DNA of 64,000 nucleotides, from NCBI GenBank assembly GCA_023231475.1, contig JALJEE010001801.1:124001-188000 (forward strand). Reading direction: 5' to 3'. This document shows positions 1 through 12,715 of the stretch, piece by piece. The notes beneath the pieces are model-generated. The model was not told the origin of the DNA, did no database searches, and worked only from the letters and a program-made list of their open reading frames with translations. The translations under genes were made by a program, and so were the position numbers. The stretch's first letter is position 1; every line of letters starts with the position of its first letter. The DNA is from Seison nebaliae (lineage: Eukaryota > Rotifera > Pararotatoria > Seisonacea > Seisonidae).

Positions 1-3000
1 TCTTTCACTGAATGAAATAATCGATTTGAATAATCGAATCGATTCGAATGTAACAAACGATGATATGTAGTAAATGGTTCGATTCTTATGAGATAATTAG
101 ATACAAAAGCAGCATTCGAATAATGTGTTCCATAATGGAATGGTGGAATTTTCATTTGTTTATCATCATTTTCATCATCGTTCGATTCGTGTTTGTTCGT
201 CTTCTCGAAATATTCCTCGTCATTATTCCAAGCTCGGAATTTCTCTTTTAATTTCTTCTGTTTCGATTTCGTCTGTGCTCCTACTGGCAATGATAGATCA
301 CGATAATTATTTGAATTACTGATATCGATATTTTCCTCATCGTAATTGGAAAGAATCCAAGGAAATATTGGATATTGAGAGAGATCTCGATATGATCTCG
401 ATGCAATCGTATTAAGAAACATTAAATATTCGAAATTTGAAATTTCTCGTCGTTGCCATCTTTGTGTCATATTAGATGATACGAATAATGATTTGGGTGA
501 TGCTAATGATGTTCGTTTTAATGGTGGCAAACCATATGATGGTCCTGTACCAACTTTCGGTAAAACGTTCACTAATTGCTTCAATTGAACTATGGAAGTC
601 AATGCGATCAATAACGATGTTCTCGAATGGAAGAAAATCTCGAGCGCCGTATATTGTCCAATATATCGTCGAGTGAGAATGGCGGAGATATCGTTAATGT
701 TCCATTTGCTATGAAGAACATCGACATAATGAAGGAGATTTAAAGAAGATCTCATTTCTTCATTATTCAATAAATATGAATCGATCACATCGAAATGTAA
801 TTCGGTGGATGTAACGACCAATTTGCCAGGAAGTTCCATTCCAAAAATGATGTTTTTACAAGAACAGGAAAATTTGATGGTTCCTGGAATATCATATTCA
901 ATCTTATTTCCACTATTTAATGGATCAAATGATAATCGTCTTAATTCTTCAAAATGTTTATTTGATTCCATCAAATCATCATCAAATATCGATATTGATT
1001 CGATTTTTTTCTTTTCTGTCAATTCTGATGATTTCTTCACAATTGCTCCCTCCTCATTCAATCGATGAGCGAGATGATAATTCTTCTTCTCTAATTCATT
1101 CAATATGTCATCGATACAATTTCTGATAGACGTCTCGATTTCCGTCGATGACGGTAACAAACTTCTCTTTCGTTCTCTCAATAACAAACGAGAATATTCT
1201 CCATTTTTACTTTTTCGTTTCCTTTTCAAATTATCTCGTTTCATTCGATTTCGACATCGAAATTCATCTTCCCAATCATCAATCTTCACATAACTTGTCT
1301 CGTCAATGGAATGAGTAAATCGTTCAAATTCCCATTGAAGTTGATTTAATGAATGAATAATTCTCGATTCATTTCTAATAGCATTCCCAACAATTAAATC
1401 TGAATGAAATCGATTTTCTTTTACAATTCTTCCTCCGAATAAAATCGTTTGATTTCTTTCAAATAATTTCTCCTTTTTCTCATGTCCTTGTTTTAATCGT
1501 AACATAATATTTTCTGCTTCTTTTCCCACACGTACATTATGTTCTTTCGCCATATCACATGATAATCGTCCTTCATTCACCAATTCGATAAAAGCGAGAC
1601 CAGCATGTTTCTGAATAGAATTCTGCCATTCTTGTGAACACAATAACATCGACAATTGTAGCGCATTTAATTCTCGATTTTGACTTTGATCGGTTGGAAA
1701 TAAATTATTCGTTTGTCCACTTGATCCATTTCCTGTAGTCATTCCTGATGTTGTCGATGATGAATTCGGCACATTATTCGACATATTCGTTGACATTCCA
1801 CTTGATTTCTCCGATAATTTTGCCATGGTCGAAGTGACCAATTTCTGGCCGTGACTACCAATCAAAACCGAATTAATGAGAGTTCCATATCGATCGAATA
1901 ATTCTCGTACTACCGGCGCCAACAAACATAAACGTGTCGTCAACAAATGAACGATCTCTCCTGATTTTTTATTCTCCGGTTTCCAATCGATGCTTTCTTC
2001 ATTCGTTGATTTTGGTTCGACTAAAATTAAATTATTCAAAATTTATTCGAAATTTTATTTATTTTCAAATTTGAAAAATTAACTTCTTTTTCTACTTTGA
2101 ATAGCATTGAGCAAATCACGATATTGGGAGACACAGATAACGGCCAAATAATAAATAACGGAAAGTACCAAAGTTTGTTGTTGTTTTATGTCATCCTTTT
2201 TTTTTTAATGGTATTAGAAAAATGGAAATGAAGTTAAAGGAAAACCGTTTCCTTCAACACTATACATCGAAGACGTTGAATGTCGTAGCCAGTAATGACA
2301 GTTTCATGATAAACGTTCAATACATCATCAACATTTAGTCGATTATCGAAAATTGTCTGACTATTCGAGAGATTGGACGAACTTCTCACTTCATTATTCA
2401 CTATATCATTTCCTTCTTCATCTTCTGAATAAATTTAAAAAATAGGAAAACATCCGAATAAAAATCTAACTCATCATAAATGAATCATCATCCGAATCGT
2501 TTTCATCAGAAAATAATTCGTCAAAATATTTCTGTTTTTTCACCGGCTAAAAAGAATGTTCATAATAATTATATGGATTTGGAAAAAAATTTGAAAAACG
2601 AAAAATTTCGTAAAATTTTTTTAAGAAAATTAGAAAAGAAAAATTTCGTAAAATTTTTTTAAAGAAAATTAGAAAAGAAAAATTTCGTAAAATTTTTAAA
2701 AAAAAAAATTAGAAAAGAAAAATTTCATAAAATTTTTAAAAAAAAAATTAGAAAAAAAAAATTTTTGAAAAAAAATTGTAAAAATATTTCAATTCAAAAA
2801 CCTTCAAATATGCGGTTGTATGGCGAGGAATCCAAGAATACCAAATTCTTATTTGACAACGAATACTATTGAGTAGACGTGACAACGCTTTCTCGATGAC
2901 TCGACTCAATGGCAAGGGAACGAGTGGCGTTACCAAATCTTTCGTTCCTGTGGCGATGTTGGAAGTTGTGAGAAGTTCGTATGGTAATGATGCTTGTTTG

Positions 3001-6000
3001 ATTTGTTCAGTTAGATAACTTTTCCGATCGTGGAGTGGTAGACAACGACCGGTGTCTTTACAATCACGAGAAATACTTGTGAGTACGAGTCGTAAAGTTT
3101 GACGCATGAGCGAACCAGGAACCATCCATTTATCGTTATCCGGAATTTGGGCAGTTGGAACGGAATCTGATAAAATGAATAAATCAGCGAATGTGGCAAT
3201 TCGTTGGAGGAGGATGCCGGCTGATGCATAACTGATACCTTCTGTGTTGATAAGTAATGGAATTTCATCTTCAACTTCTTCTTCTGATTGTTCTGATTGT
3301 TGTGATTGTTCTGATTCGTCGTCGATATTAACGGTTTCTTCATCGATTTCTTTTTCTGAATTTTCCTCGTTTTCTTCATCTTTTTCTTCACTTTCAACTG
3401 AATTTGTTTTTTCATTATCAATTTGATGAATTTCTATCGATGTCGTCTCTTTTTCATCAATTTCCATTTTCTCATTTATCTCTTTCGTTTGTTGTTTGGG
3501 TGAGAGAAGTTTTGTTTTTTTCTTTGATTTCTTCTTTGCTTTTTTGAGAGTGGGCGCACTGGTGATGTGAGAGAGAAGTGCGAGAAGACCACCAGCAGCA
3601 GAACATAAATTATCGGAAAGATGAGCGATAATTCGAATCATATTCAAAATGAAATGTTGATTAGTCGTATTGTAGAGTTGTTGAAAGAAATTATTGATCA
3701 TTAATGGCGTTAATGAAATTGGAATATCATCGATATGAATTAAATGATCAATATTATTTGTAGCATCGTCAGATCGAACGAAAACAAGAGAACCTTCAGG
3801 AGGATAATAAATAATGGAATAAGTCAACTCTTTTTTATCTTGCAAATTATCAGAAATATTGTCTGATGGGAGATTTGGAGAAAATGGTTTATTTTCCTTC
3901 ATCGAATTCGAATTTGTACGAGCTGGTGTGGATGTAGCACATTCGTGAGATTTCTCCAAACAATTTCTCTTTTTCACATTTTCCTCTTCAATTATTGATC
4001 GAATTGAACGTTTTGTTCTCATTAACGGTTCAGCATTCAACCATTGGAGAAGATCATTCTCCACCATCGAAATCATATCTCGAACCATTCGTCGATGATA
4101 TGATGACCATTGGAACGGTGGAAGTTCGTTCTCTTCACTCTTTTCCTTATTCTTTCCATCTTTCGTTTGACGAATTGATTTACTTCGATTTTTCGATTGA
4201 TAAATTTGAGCACCAGTAGTGCTAGTGGTACTTTCATCTAAATCATCATCTTCATCAATAGGATGATAATTATCATTCATCTTCTTTATCGGATTAATCG
4301 ATTTTTCCACATTCATTATCTTTAACGAAACCGCTACATGATTATTGAGGAAATGTTTTTTCAATCGATAAATTCGAGAGTGGAGAATGGCCATCGTATC
4401 AATCCAAACACGCCAACCACCATATTCGAATTTGATGGCATGATGAAGGAGGATATTGAGTAAAGCCCGAATGAGGACGATTATGTCGTCTTCTAATTTA
4501 TCGATAATTTTCGAAGAATCTTTTTGATATTCTTTCGATCTGACAATTGGCAATAATGAAAATAAATAATGTTGCCACACACATTGTTGAAGAATTGTTC
4601 GACGATTCTCTTTCGCACAAACACTTTCATTCTCCTCTTCATTCTTTTCACTTTCTTTCTCATCTTGAGATATTGATCCTTTTTTCTTCTTATTTTCAAT
4701 ATCAAATGATCGTAAATCAACTATTCGAACTCCACATAAAATGGAGAGATCGAGAAGAAATTGTTTTGTTGTACGTAACATCATTTCTCGTCGTTCCATC
4801 GATTGAGCTTTAAGAGACGACACATAATTGATAGCAGATAAATCATTATCAGCCAACAAATTACAAATGACTTTGAACAATAAAGGATTGTGAATTAATG
4901 ATGATGATTTAGCAATATTTCTCCGATTAGGTTGTAACACATCGAATAATTTCTCACTTTTCGATAAATCAATTTGAGGACGACCATTAACAATTTCTCG
5001 ATATCTAATCGATGATTCTTTCGATTGATCTAATGGACTATTCATCGATAATGATGCCAATGACATCGTATCAATTTCTATCTCTTTCCTCCCAAATTGA
5101 TGTTCACTCAATCGTTTAATATGTTGTTGTAAATGTGATGGAACATAATCATCAGGAGCTGTCGATCTTGTCACATCCAACTCCTCTACCATTATATCGA
5201 ATAACAGATGATATGTATGTAATTCCATCGTTTTATTTTGTTGATTCTGATGGAAATTCAATTGAGAAACGATTAAACGAAAAAAATTAAATTCTTTCGG
5301 CATCAAAGCTTGTTGTTTTCGAGTCTGAGTGGAACGTTGTAACCAGAAACCGAGAAGACGCAATGCCAATAAACGGATTGGTTCTGATTGACATCCCAAT
5401 AAATGATGGACGATTCGAAATCCTTCACATTTGTCGAAATTGGGCACCATGGTACGCGGCTCCTCTGCCATCAATTGTACCAATAATTGTACCACATCGA
5501 TCATATTCGCCGGTTCTTTCGTCTCATAAAGATAATTGAAAATGGCCTGCAATTCTTCAACTTGAATTCCAACGTGATCATTATCTGGTAATGAGGACGA
5601 TGATAAATCATCAGCATTTCCATCAATTTCTTTTTTTGATGGTTTTTTTATCGATCGTTCATGGTCTTTTGTTGAAGTTGAATTTGATGGTAATTCATTT
5701 GAATTATTATTCGATGTCTTTTCTAATGATACGGATCGATCGGTGATCTTTCGACTATCAATTCTTTCATCGTCTTCTTCTTCGTCTTCCTCAAAATCTT
5801 CTTCGCCTTCTGTTTCATCGTCATCGTCATCATCATCATCATCTTCTTCTTCTTCTTCTTCTTTTTGAATTATCTTCTCTAAATCATCCGTTATGTCATT
5901 GGCAGTATGAGAGAGATGGAAATTATTCGATTTCTTCCCTAATGATTTATTATCAACTTCTTCTCTTTCCTCTTTCTCAACATCGTCATCGATATCGTCA

Positions 6001-6593
6001 TCAGTAGCTGAATGACGGATGGGGGAAGGAATTGGATTTTTTTCATTTTTCGATAATTGACGAATATGTTCCTGTTTCTCTAACGATGCTTCTCTCGCCG
6101 TTCGATATTGTTGATAGTGTTTGGGAGAGAGAAGAAGACGACGAAGAAATGTGAGAAGATAAGAACGAATCGCCTTTACCATCTCATTGGATAAGAGTCG
6201 TTTAGAACTGTTGAATGAAGTGGTTAGAACTTCGTTAAATTCAGATGGTTGTCTCATTCGTTTTCCACGTCCCAATTCCTCTTTCACGATCCAATAATAC
6301 TTTTTGAGAGCGTATAACACTTGAATGATGGCGGAAACTCGACGAATATTTCGCACAATGAACGACGATTCGATGAAGGACGAGGCGATCCATGAATATA
6401 TTTTCGTTTGAACATCCACTGACGCATGAATCCAGATGGATGGATTGAAAATAAAATGATCCATCAATTGTTTGGCAAGGAGGAGATTTGATTCGTGACC
6501 AGAAATAATTGAAAAATTCTCATTTTTATTTGGTGAATTTATTATTTGATTTTCATTATTATTTAAATTATTATTTGAAATTATTTGAGAATA

Positions 6594-6629
<36 letters not shown>

Positions 6630-9600
6630 GTTGTTGTTGTTGGCATTATGAGCGAGAACATTCATCATACTCATAATAAGTTGTAATGTTCGATCATTCA
6701 TATGAATTATATGACAACGTTCGAATGTGTATGAAAGATGAAGTAAAGCAGATTGTTGAATTAATTGTCGTCTCATAAGAATTGAAGCTTGCATCAACAT
6801 TTGAATAATCGACAATAACATATTGCCCAATTGATTATTTAAACATTTCGAATAAATTGGAAGAAAATTATTATTATTATTATTATTATTATTGTTATTA
6901 TTCACTAATAATGCCGATGATGATGATGATGTTGATATGGACGAAGAATTAATATTTTGATTTGATTTAAATAAATATTCAATCGATAATCGATCGATAT
7001 GTGAGAATAATAAGAGAAGATATCGAATTCCATTTGTGGAATTGAGAGTGTTGATCAATGAATCCGATCGAATGACACGCGCCTCTCCAATCAATTGAGC
7101 GTGTGGTATTTTTGCAAAGAATGTGCACGCTTGTGGCGACAAACCATCAACACCGATTTTCGCCGATACAGATGAGGCGGCGAGACCTTGTTGTGATAAA
7201 TTCAAATTCATATTATTTGCCGATAACGACGACGTTGTCGTTCCACTTAACATTGACGCCGTATGAAGAGCGACTGGTGCCGATGCTTGTTGTAATAATA
7301 AACCGCCATTAACGATCTCTTTTTTTTTCCACGATTTTTCTTCTCGTTGTTGTTCGGAGATAGGAGAAGATGAATAGAATTGAAATGGATTATCATTTAA
7401 ATTAATTAATTTAATTAATTCTACATCTAAACCATCGGAATCTTTTAAAATGGTGGTGGAAACGGATTTGGGACAGAATGATGAATTATCGAACGAACTA
7501 ATCGATGATGATTTATTGATACTTTCCACCTCACTCACATTACCATTATTCTGATTATTGGGTATTAATTGTTGGACATTAAACGGAGTATAAAGTGATG
7601 CCAATGATCCGAAAATTCTTCCATCGAACAACAATGTAATATCATCATTCGTCAATTCATTTTTGTTCGACAATTGACTGTGTTGTTGATGATGTTGGAA
7701 GTCATCGATGATAGAGGAAGGTGAATTGAAATTCTGATAATAAAATGAAAGTTCATTCGAATATCGAAATGTACTGGTCAATCGAATTCCTAATTTATAA
7801 ATACTGTTAATGACATTTAATGGAATGTTCTGAGAGAAGATATATATCGATGCCAAACTCCCAGAAAAAGATGTTAGATCATTCTTCATTTCACTACAAC
7901 CGATGAAACATTTATCGAAAATTTCATGTGACGAATTTGAATTTGAATTTGATGACGATGAAACTCCTGAACTCGATGTCGATTGATGACCAGACAATGA
8001 TGCCAATGAAGTAGATGAGAGAAATGATGGAGATGATTTAATCGTTGAATTCATCGAATCATTCGCTGTAACAGCTGCCCAAGTTACTTCTCGCTCACAA
8101 ATCATTTCTCCATTAATTGTGACGATAATTTGAGATTTACTCCATCGTTTATAGATGAAAATGAGAGTAAGATGATACCATTGATTCGTATTAAATACGA
8201 ATGGAATACAAATTGGCGGACTTTTAAATTTACCTCTTGGAGCAATGAGTACGAGACAAGGACCGACAAAATAAGCGGCATAAGCCACACCAAATTTGGA
8301 AGATCCGAAAGAGAAAAGATAAGGTGTTTCATTATCGAATGAATTCTTTCCATTCGATGGTTGTAATCTTAACCATGTCATAAATGTCCATCCACTCTCT
8401 TTCGGCCATTGTTGAACAGGTGGCATAATGATTCCAGTAGTATCAGTTGATTGGAATTGGAAGAATGCTTCCGTGAATCGTTTACTAGTTTGAGTGATCA
8501 ATGACATTTTAATGGCATAAATTATCTGTTCGATACCAGGAGAGAATGTTCGAATTGATTTCTCTTCATCTCTCTCATCATTCATTACACAATTCACCAT
8601 TGGTTCAGATGTCCGACAAATATTATTTAAACGTTTCATAATAAAATTGAAGTCGCCAATGGTGAATGAGAAGGAGAGAAGATGATTCAATAACGTTCCT
8701 AAATTCTCTTGTTGTATTTCAATTTGGTTGTAAAATAATTTCTTATATTTCCCATCATTCTCTTCCCCATTATCATCCTTTTCTTCCCCAAATAAATATG
8801 GATGATTTCCAGTGAATGATCGTCGAAATGGATCATTGGCTTGGAGACGATCGACGATAAATGGAACGAATTGATGATGATGGAAAAGATCGAGATTATG
8901 ACAATTGCCTTGTTTGCACAAAAAAATTAAATTCTTCAACAAAATATTCTGGAGATGAATAGGAATAAATGAAATGTAAATCGGTTTGAATTTCAATGAC
9001 ATCTGCCACGACGATATAAGATCAATTTCATTGTAATTATCATCAATTGTCGATTGGTGATTGACAGGAGAAGAATTGCCATTCAATTTAGTGAATTGAT
9101 TCATCTCATAAGTATATAATTGTTTGAGTTGATAAAGGAAATGATTCAAATTGGATTGATGCGTTTTAATCATCGATGATTGATCAATATCATCATTTGT
9201 TGATGATAAATTTGAATTTGTACTTTCTGCTGATTTCGTCGCCACTAAATCTTTATTTGTGGATGAATTGACATTTTCATTGTATGAATTAGATGAATTA
9301 ATAGAAATTATTTGATGAAGATAATTCGACAATTCATGAAAATAAGAGAAAGAGAATTTGAATAAATTAAATAAATTTTTTGATTTGATTCGAATGTTCC
9401 GATTGAGAAGAAGAAATTCTTTTTCGTCCACTCCATTCTCCTCAACGATCATCTCCATCATTTTCTCGATGAAAATCTTTTTCGAAATTTTATTCAAACG
9501 AACCGCCAAAACGATTTCGATAAACGATTCCATCGAATCGACGTGATACTCGTTCAAATTGATCTGATCGATGGAAATTGATTGTCGAACTTTATTCAAC

Positions 9601-9890
9601 AATTCACCGTCTTCTGATGAGATGTCGATTAATATCAATTCATTGAACATAGATCGTTCATTATCGACGAATTCCCCATAATCATCTTGTTCGATATCAG
9701 TCAGATTTGATTGATTATTGATCAATTTCACTAAATTTCCTTCATTTTCATCTTCTTCGTCGTCATCGTCATCTTCTTCATCGAATTTAGTTTCTTTTTT
9801 ATTTGAATCCATTTCCATCAAATTCTCATCCAACGAAAGCGGATCAGGAGAATATTGACTCTCTTCCTCCTCTTCTTCCAGCATCATCAA
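1..9890 (-). CDS. NBEA: Neurobeachin/LRBA family protein, 3' end cut by window edge
   Basis: Large BEACH-family scaffold for vesicle traffic and receptor targeting (neurobeachin/LRBA; rugose in Drosophila). Exons 9890-2802, 2546-2471, 2424-2246, 2195-2096 and 2020-1 join in frame through GT-AG introns, giving about 3154 residues before the window ends. The start is the ATG at 9888-9890, followed by an acidic N-terminus. In order I see a concanavalin-like lectin module (WPKESGWTFMTWLRL; QWYHLTLIFIYKRW; KCFIGCSE), the helical DUF4704-type region (FNPSIWIHASVDVQ; FEYGGWRVWIDT), the conserved DDIKQQQTLVLSVIYYLAVI block, the PH-like region (about 700-1100), and the BEACH start (TQRWQRREISNFEYLMFLNT, then PPFHYGTHYSNAAFVSNYLI). 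The rest of BEACH and the WD repeats must lie left of base 1. Acidic tracts and two Asn runs interrupt the conserved parts. NBEA versus LRBA cannot be separated; arthropods usually have one gene for both. Confidence 0.93.
2600..2756. repeat. Minisatellite, about four 38-40 bp units, in a neurobeachin intron
   Basis: Four imperfect direct copies of a unit beginning gaaaaatttcgtaaaattt start at 2600, 2638, 2677 and 2717. The last two have a longer A-run and the fourth carries cat for cgt. The array fills most of the 255-nt intron between neurobeachin exons 2802-9890 and 2471-2546, the longest intron seen in this gene. Confidence 0.85.
6594..6640. repeat. AAT/AAC trinucleotide run encoding poly-Asn in neurobeachin
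   Basis: An in-frame ATT repeat ending in GTT units on the plus strand is read from the minus strand as about 17 consecutive Asn. A second, shorter run lies at about 6870-6902 (about 12 Asn). Both fall in poorly conserved linkers of the helical region. Confidence 0.85.
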
Positions 9891-10888
9891 TCTACTTCAA
9901 ATTGATGTGCACAAAAATAAAATGTTAATAACGATCGATCGATCTTTCTAAAATGGCGTCGATGAGAATGAAAATATAAATTTAGTTGGGAAGAAATTTG
10001 AAAAGAAAAAATTTTCTTTTTCATATTTTCTATCAAATAGCGAATCAATTAAAATCTCCAATATCAACATACACAAAATGGACACAATTCACCACACCAT
10101 CTGCCCACCAACATCATCATCATTATCATCATCATCATCACCACCACCACCACTCGAGTTAGAGATAGAATGAAGAGTCTCAAAACTTTATTGTGAGTTG
10201 AGGAAGAAAGTAAACAATGGTGGTGATTATGAATAGGGGAATTGTATCAATGATGATGAAAGAATTATCTAAATAAAAATGCGTATAAGAAGTTGATATA
10301 TTTCTCATTCTCCCAAATTGGACATTGGAAGAAATTGAGGAAGAGAAAGATACACACACAGAGAGAGAAAAAGAGAGAGAGAGTAATATGCAATTTCATG
10401 TTCATTTAATTCATAAATACACATCAGTATTATCAACTTCTTCGTTGATGCGACAACGGAATTAATGGTGAGAAGATGAAAAAAAAAAAAAATTATTCAC
10501 TTCATTCAAATTTCAGTCGTTTTTCCCAGTCGACAATCCGCCGACCAATTATAGATCGTATCGAGAAGGAATTTGTTGAGGAACGAAGGAGAACTTGTAA
10601 AATGAATGATTGCAGAAGAAACACATTAGTCAATGGGAAGGAACAAGTTTAGGGAATAAAAGTTCCTTCTTTTCCTTTTGCACGCACACAATACACACGG
10701 GCCGCACATATACGCACATTCCGATGTGGTAACACATACACATTCATGTACATGACATGTGAGTTGCAAGAGTTGTTCCGTCTGCCCATTATTGAATGGG
10801 AGGAAGATATTGAGAATATAATTTATTCAAAATACACGTCTTCTATGTGTACTTCCCACTTACACGTCTATCAGTCGCTGTGTGCTTT

Positions 10889-10925
10889 TGTGTGTGTGTG
10901 TGTGTATGTGCGTGTGTGTGTGTGT
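10889..10925. repeat. TG dinucleotide microsatellite
   Basis: Alternating TG with two single-base interruptions; simple-sequence DNA in the neurobeachin upstream spacer. Confidence 0.9.
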
Positions 10926-11706
10926 ACGAAATAAATGGCACAAATGAAAATCACAGACTTTCTCTAACGATCTAGTTCGAGCCATTATTATTGATGCATT
11001 CTCATCTCATCTCATCTCATCTTCTTTTTCTCACTCAATCTCTATGGAGAAAGTGTTACGAATAATCAATCAATCTAGAAGTCGAAGAGAAGGAATACAA
11101 TTAATGATTTTCATTCATCAATGCTAATTAAATCACGTCCACACTTGAATAAACTTCTCTCAACAAATTCGTCTTCCTCCTTCCCCACATTATCTCATCC
11201 ATACAGTGAAATGCGAACGAGAGAACCATCGATATGTCAAGAGTACCAAGAAATGTCGACGTTGTCGCAATCATCGTTGTCCATGACGTCGAATGCTTTT
11301 ATTTTATTTATTCGCTCCATTTCAATCTCTTCATCACTCGCCCATCCTCCCGTCGAATTACTTTAGAAATTCTTAGTCAAAACTTAAGCGTTACCTCTCA
11401 TTTCCATGACGTTGAAACGCACATTACTCATATCGTTCGTAGTAATCCTCATTCTTATCATTGACCTATTAGCCACATTACTATTAACAACGCTATTAAA
11501 CTACCTAATCCATTTATCATAGTCGTATTTATGTTCTCTTGTTTTCCAATAAGAATTTCTAGGAAAATATATTTTAACAAAAAACTCATAAATCTCTCAT
11601 CGTAATATGATCGATCGTCAATATTTGGTTTGATCTATTTCCTTTTTTCTTCTCAAATCAAACAAACTTTTATTGTACATGTTGTAGAATAGGTGTTCTA
11701 ATTGAA

Positions 11707-11973
11707 ATGATTTCTCAAATTAATTTTTTATTTTTAATTATTTTGATACAAAGTAAATTGAGGATGGTAAATGAGTCGTTATGCAATTTTAATGTTGATA
11801 TTTCTTTGAAAGACGAAATGAGAGAAACCAATTTACCTATTGGAAATCGATGGAATTTATTGATTAATATCTCTCACATTATATACAATTTTCTCCAGTT
11901 AATTGACATCTGGAAGTTTCGAAGGATAACTGGCCCTAATTTTTCATCCATGTCATCCACTAACCATGCATGT
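11707..11973 (+). CDS. Possible first exon of a small secreted protein (weak)
   Basis: An ATG at 11707 opens a frame with a hydrophobic N-terminus (MISQINFLFLIILIQSK) resembling a signal peptide. The frame stays open to HAC, where a good splice donor (GTAAGA, from 11974) occurs, so this could be a first exon of 89 codons. A possible acceptor before 12127 would continue in frame for about two dozen residues. I recognise no family and no cysteine framework. In DNA this AT-rich such an open frame may be chance. Confidence 0.2.
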
Positions 11974-12287
11974 GTAAGATGATGAATTCATAATTGACGA
12001 TTGATGAAAATATTCGTAATAAGGTTGAAATTTGATTAGTTTATTTACGTTAGTATTGAACTGATTTGTCTCATTTGTCTTTGTAACGTCCGTCATAACC
12101 GACAGTAGACTCTGATATAAATATCAGAATATGGATCTCTACCCCCGACAACATCTGCACAAATTGTTATCCTTCTTGTTGGTTTACATTCTGGAATGTT
12201 GAATATTCTCCTTCCTCAATAATATTTATCTCTTGTCTTCTAATCGCCAATCTTCTCCATCTTTCATCAAACGAACAATTTCCATAA

Positions 12288-12497
12288 TTATCGATGCATA
12301 TATCTTCTTCGCATATCTTCCTCATCAAATCCTTCTTTATTTAACTGGAATAAACACTTCTTCTGGAGGAACAGATAATTGCATTGATGGCAATGATAGA
12401 AACGGCAGATATTAAGTTTTCCACACTCTTTACAATACTCGAACGATGAACAATATCCGGATAATTTCTTCAAAAGTGAATTCAAAAATTCTAACAT
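12288..12497 (-). CDS. Small Cys-rich ORF, possible zinc-binding protein
   Basis: A 69-codon frame starts at a true ATG (12495-12497) and ends in TAA. It encodes a central cysteine/histidine cluster (YCKECGKLNICRFYHCHQC) with two CxxC pairs, which looks like a degenerate zinc knuckle or part of a RING-like finger. It lies about 220 bp beyond the stop of the kinase gene on the same strand, past that gene's AATAAA. It could be a tiny independent gene, an exon of an unseen gene, or chance. No family is recognised. Confidence 0.25.
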   Translation of the reverse strand: MLEFLNSLLKKLSGYCSSFEYCKECGKLNICRFYHCHQCNYLFLQKKCLFQLNKEGFDEEDMRRRYMHR

Positions 12498-12626
12498 CTC
12501 AAATACATCCCTTAGGTAGAAAAAGCAAAAAAAAACGCTATCAATTCTAACAATTATTCCTTCCGAAAGAGATTAAACGGATAAAAAAAATTAATGACAA
12601 TAGAAAAGTTGATTGAAATTGAAATT

Positions 12627-12632
12627 TTATTT
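12627..12632 (-). promoter_or_regulatory. Poly(A) signal of the kinase gene
   Basis: TTTATT on the plus strand gives AATAAA on the minus strand, about 85 nt past the kinase stop codon. Confidence 0.5.
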
Positions 12633-12715
12633 ATAAATTAATGAACGAATTTACGATAAATTGAATTGTTGAATTTTATCTGAATGTTATTGTCTGTGAA
12701 TGAAGTACATAATAA

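Larger units (their letters stand above)
9891..12287. other. Intergenic spacer, microsatellite-rich
   Basis: No confident gene. It holds the upstream flank of neurobeachin (minus strand) and simple repeats: CAT/CAC units at 10112-10153, AC/GA units at 10351-10383, TG units at 10889-10925 and CTCAT units at 11001-11022. Short open frames around 11121-11464 lack homology or a coding pattern. The only candidate exon (11707-11973) is listed separately. Confidence 0.6.

Noticed and set aside
2600-2756. Regular short repeats that could suggest a CRISPR array
   Set aside because: Units are contiguous without unique spacers, imperfect, and lie in a eukaryotic intron.
3244-3426. Ser-rich plus-strand frame inside neurobeachin
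   Set aside because: Mirror of the acidic Glu/Asp-coding tract on the real minus-strand gene.
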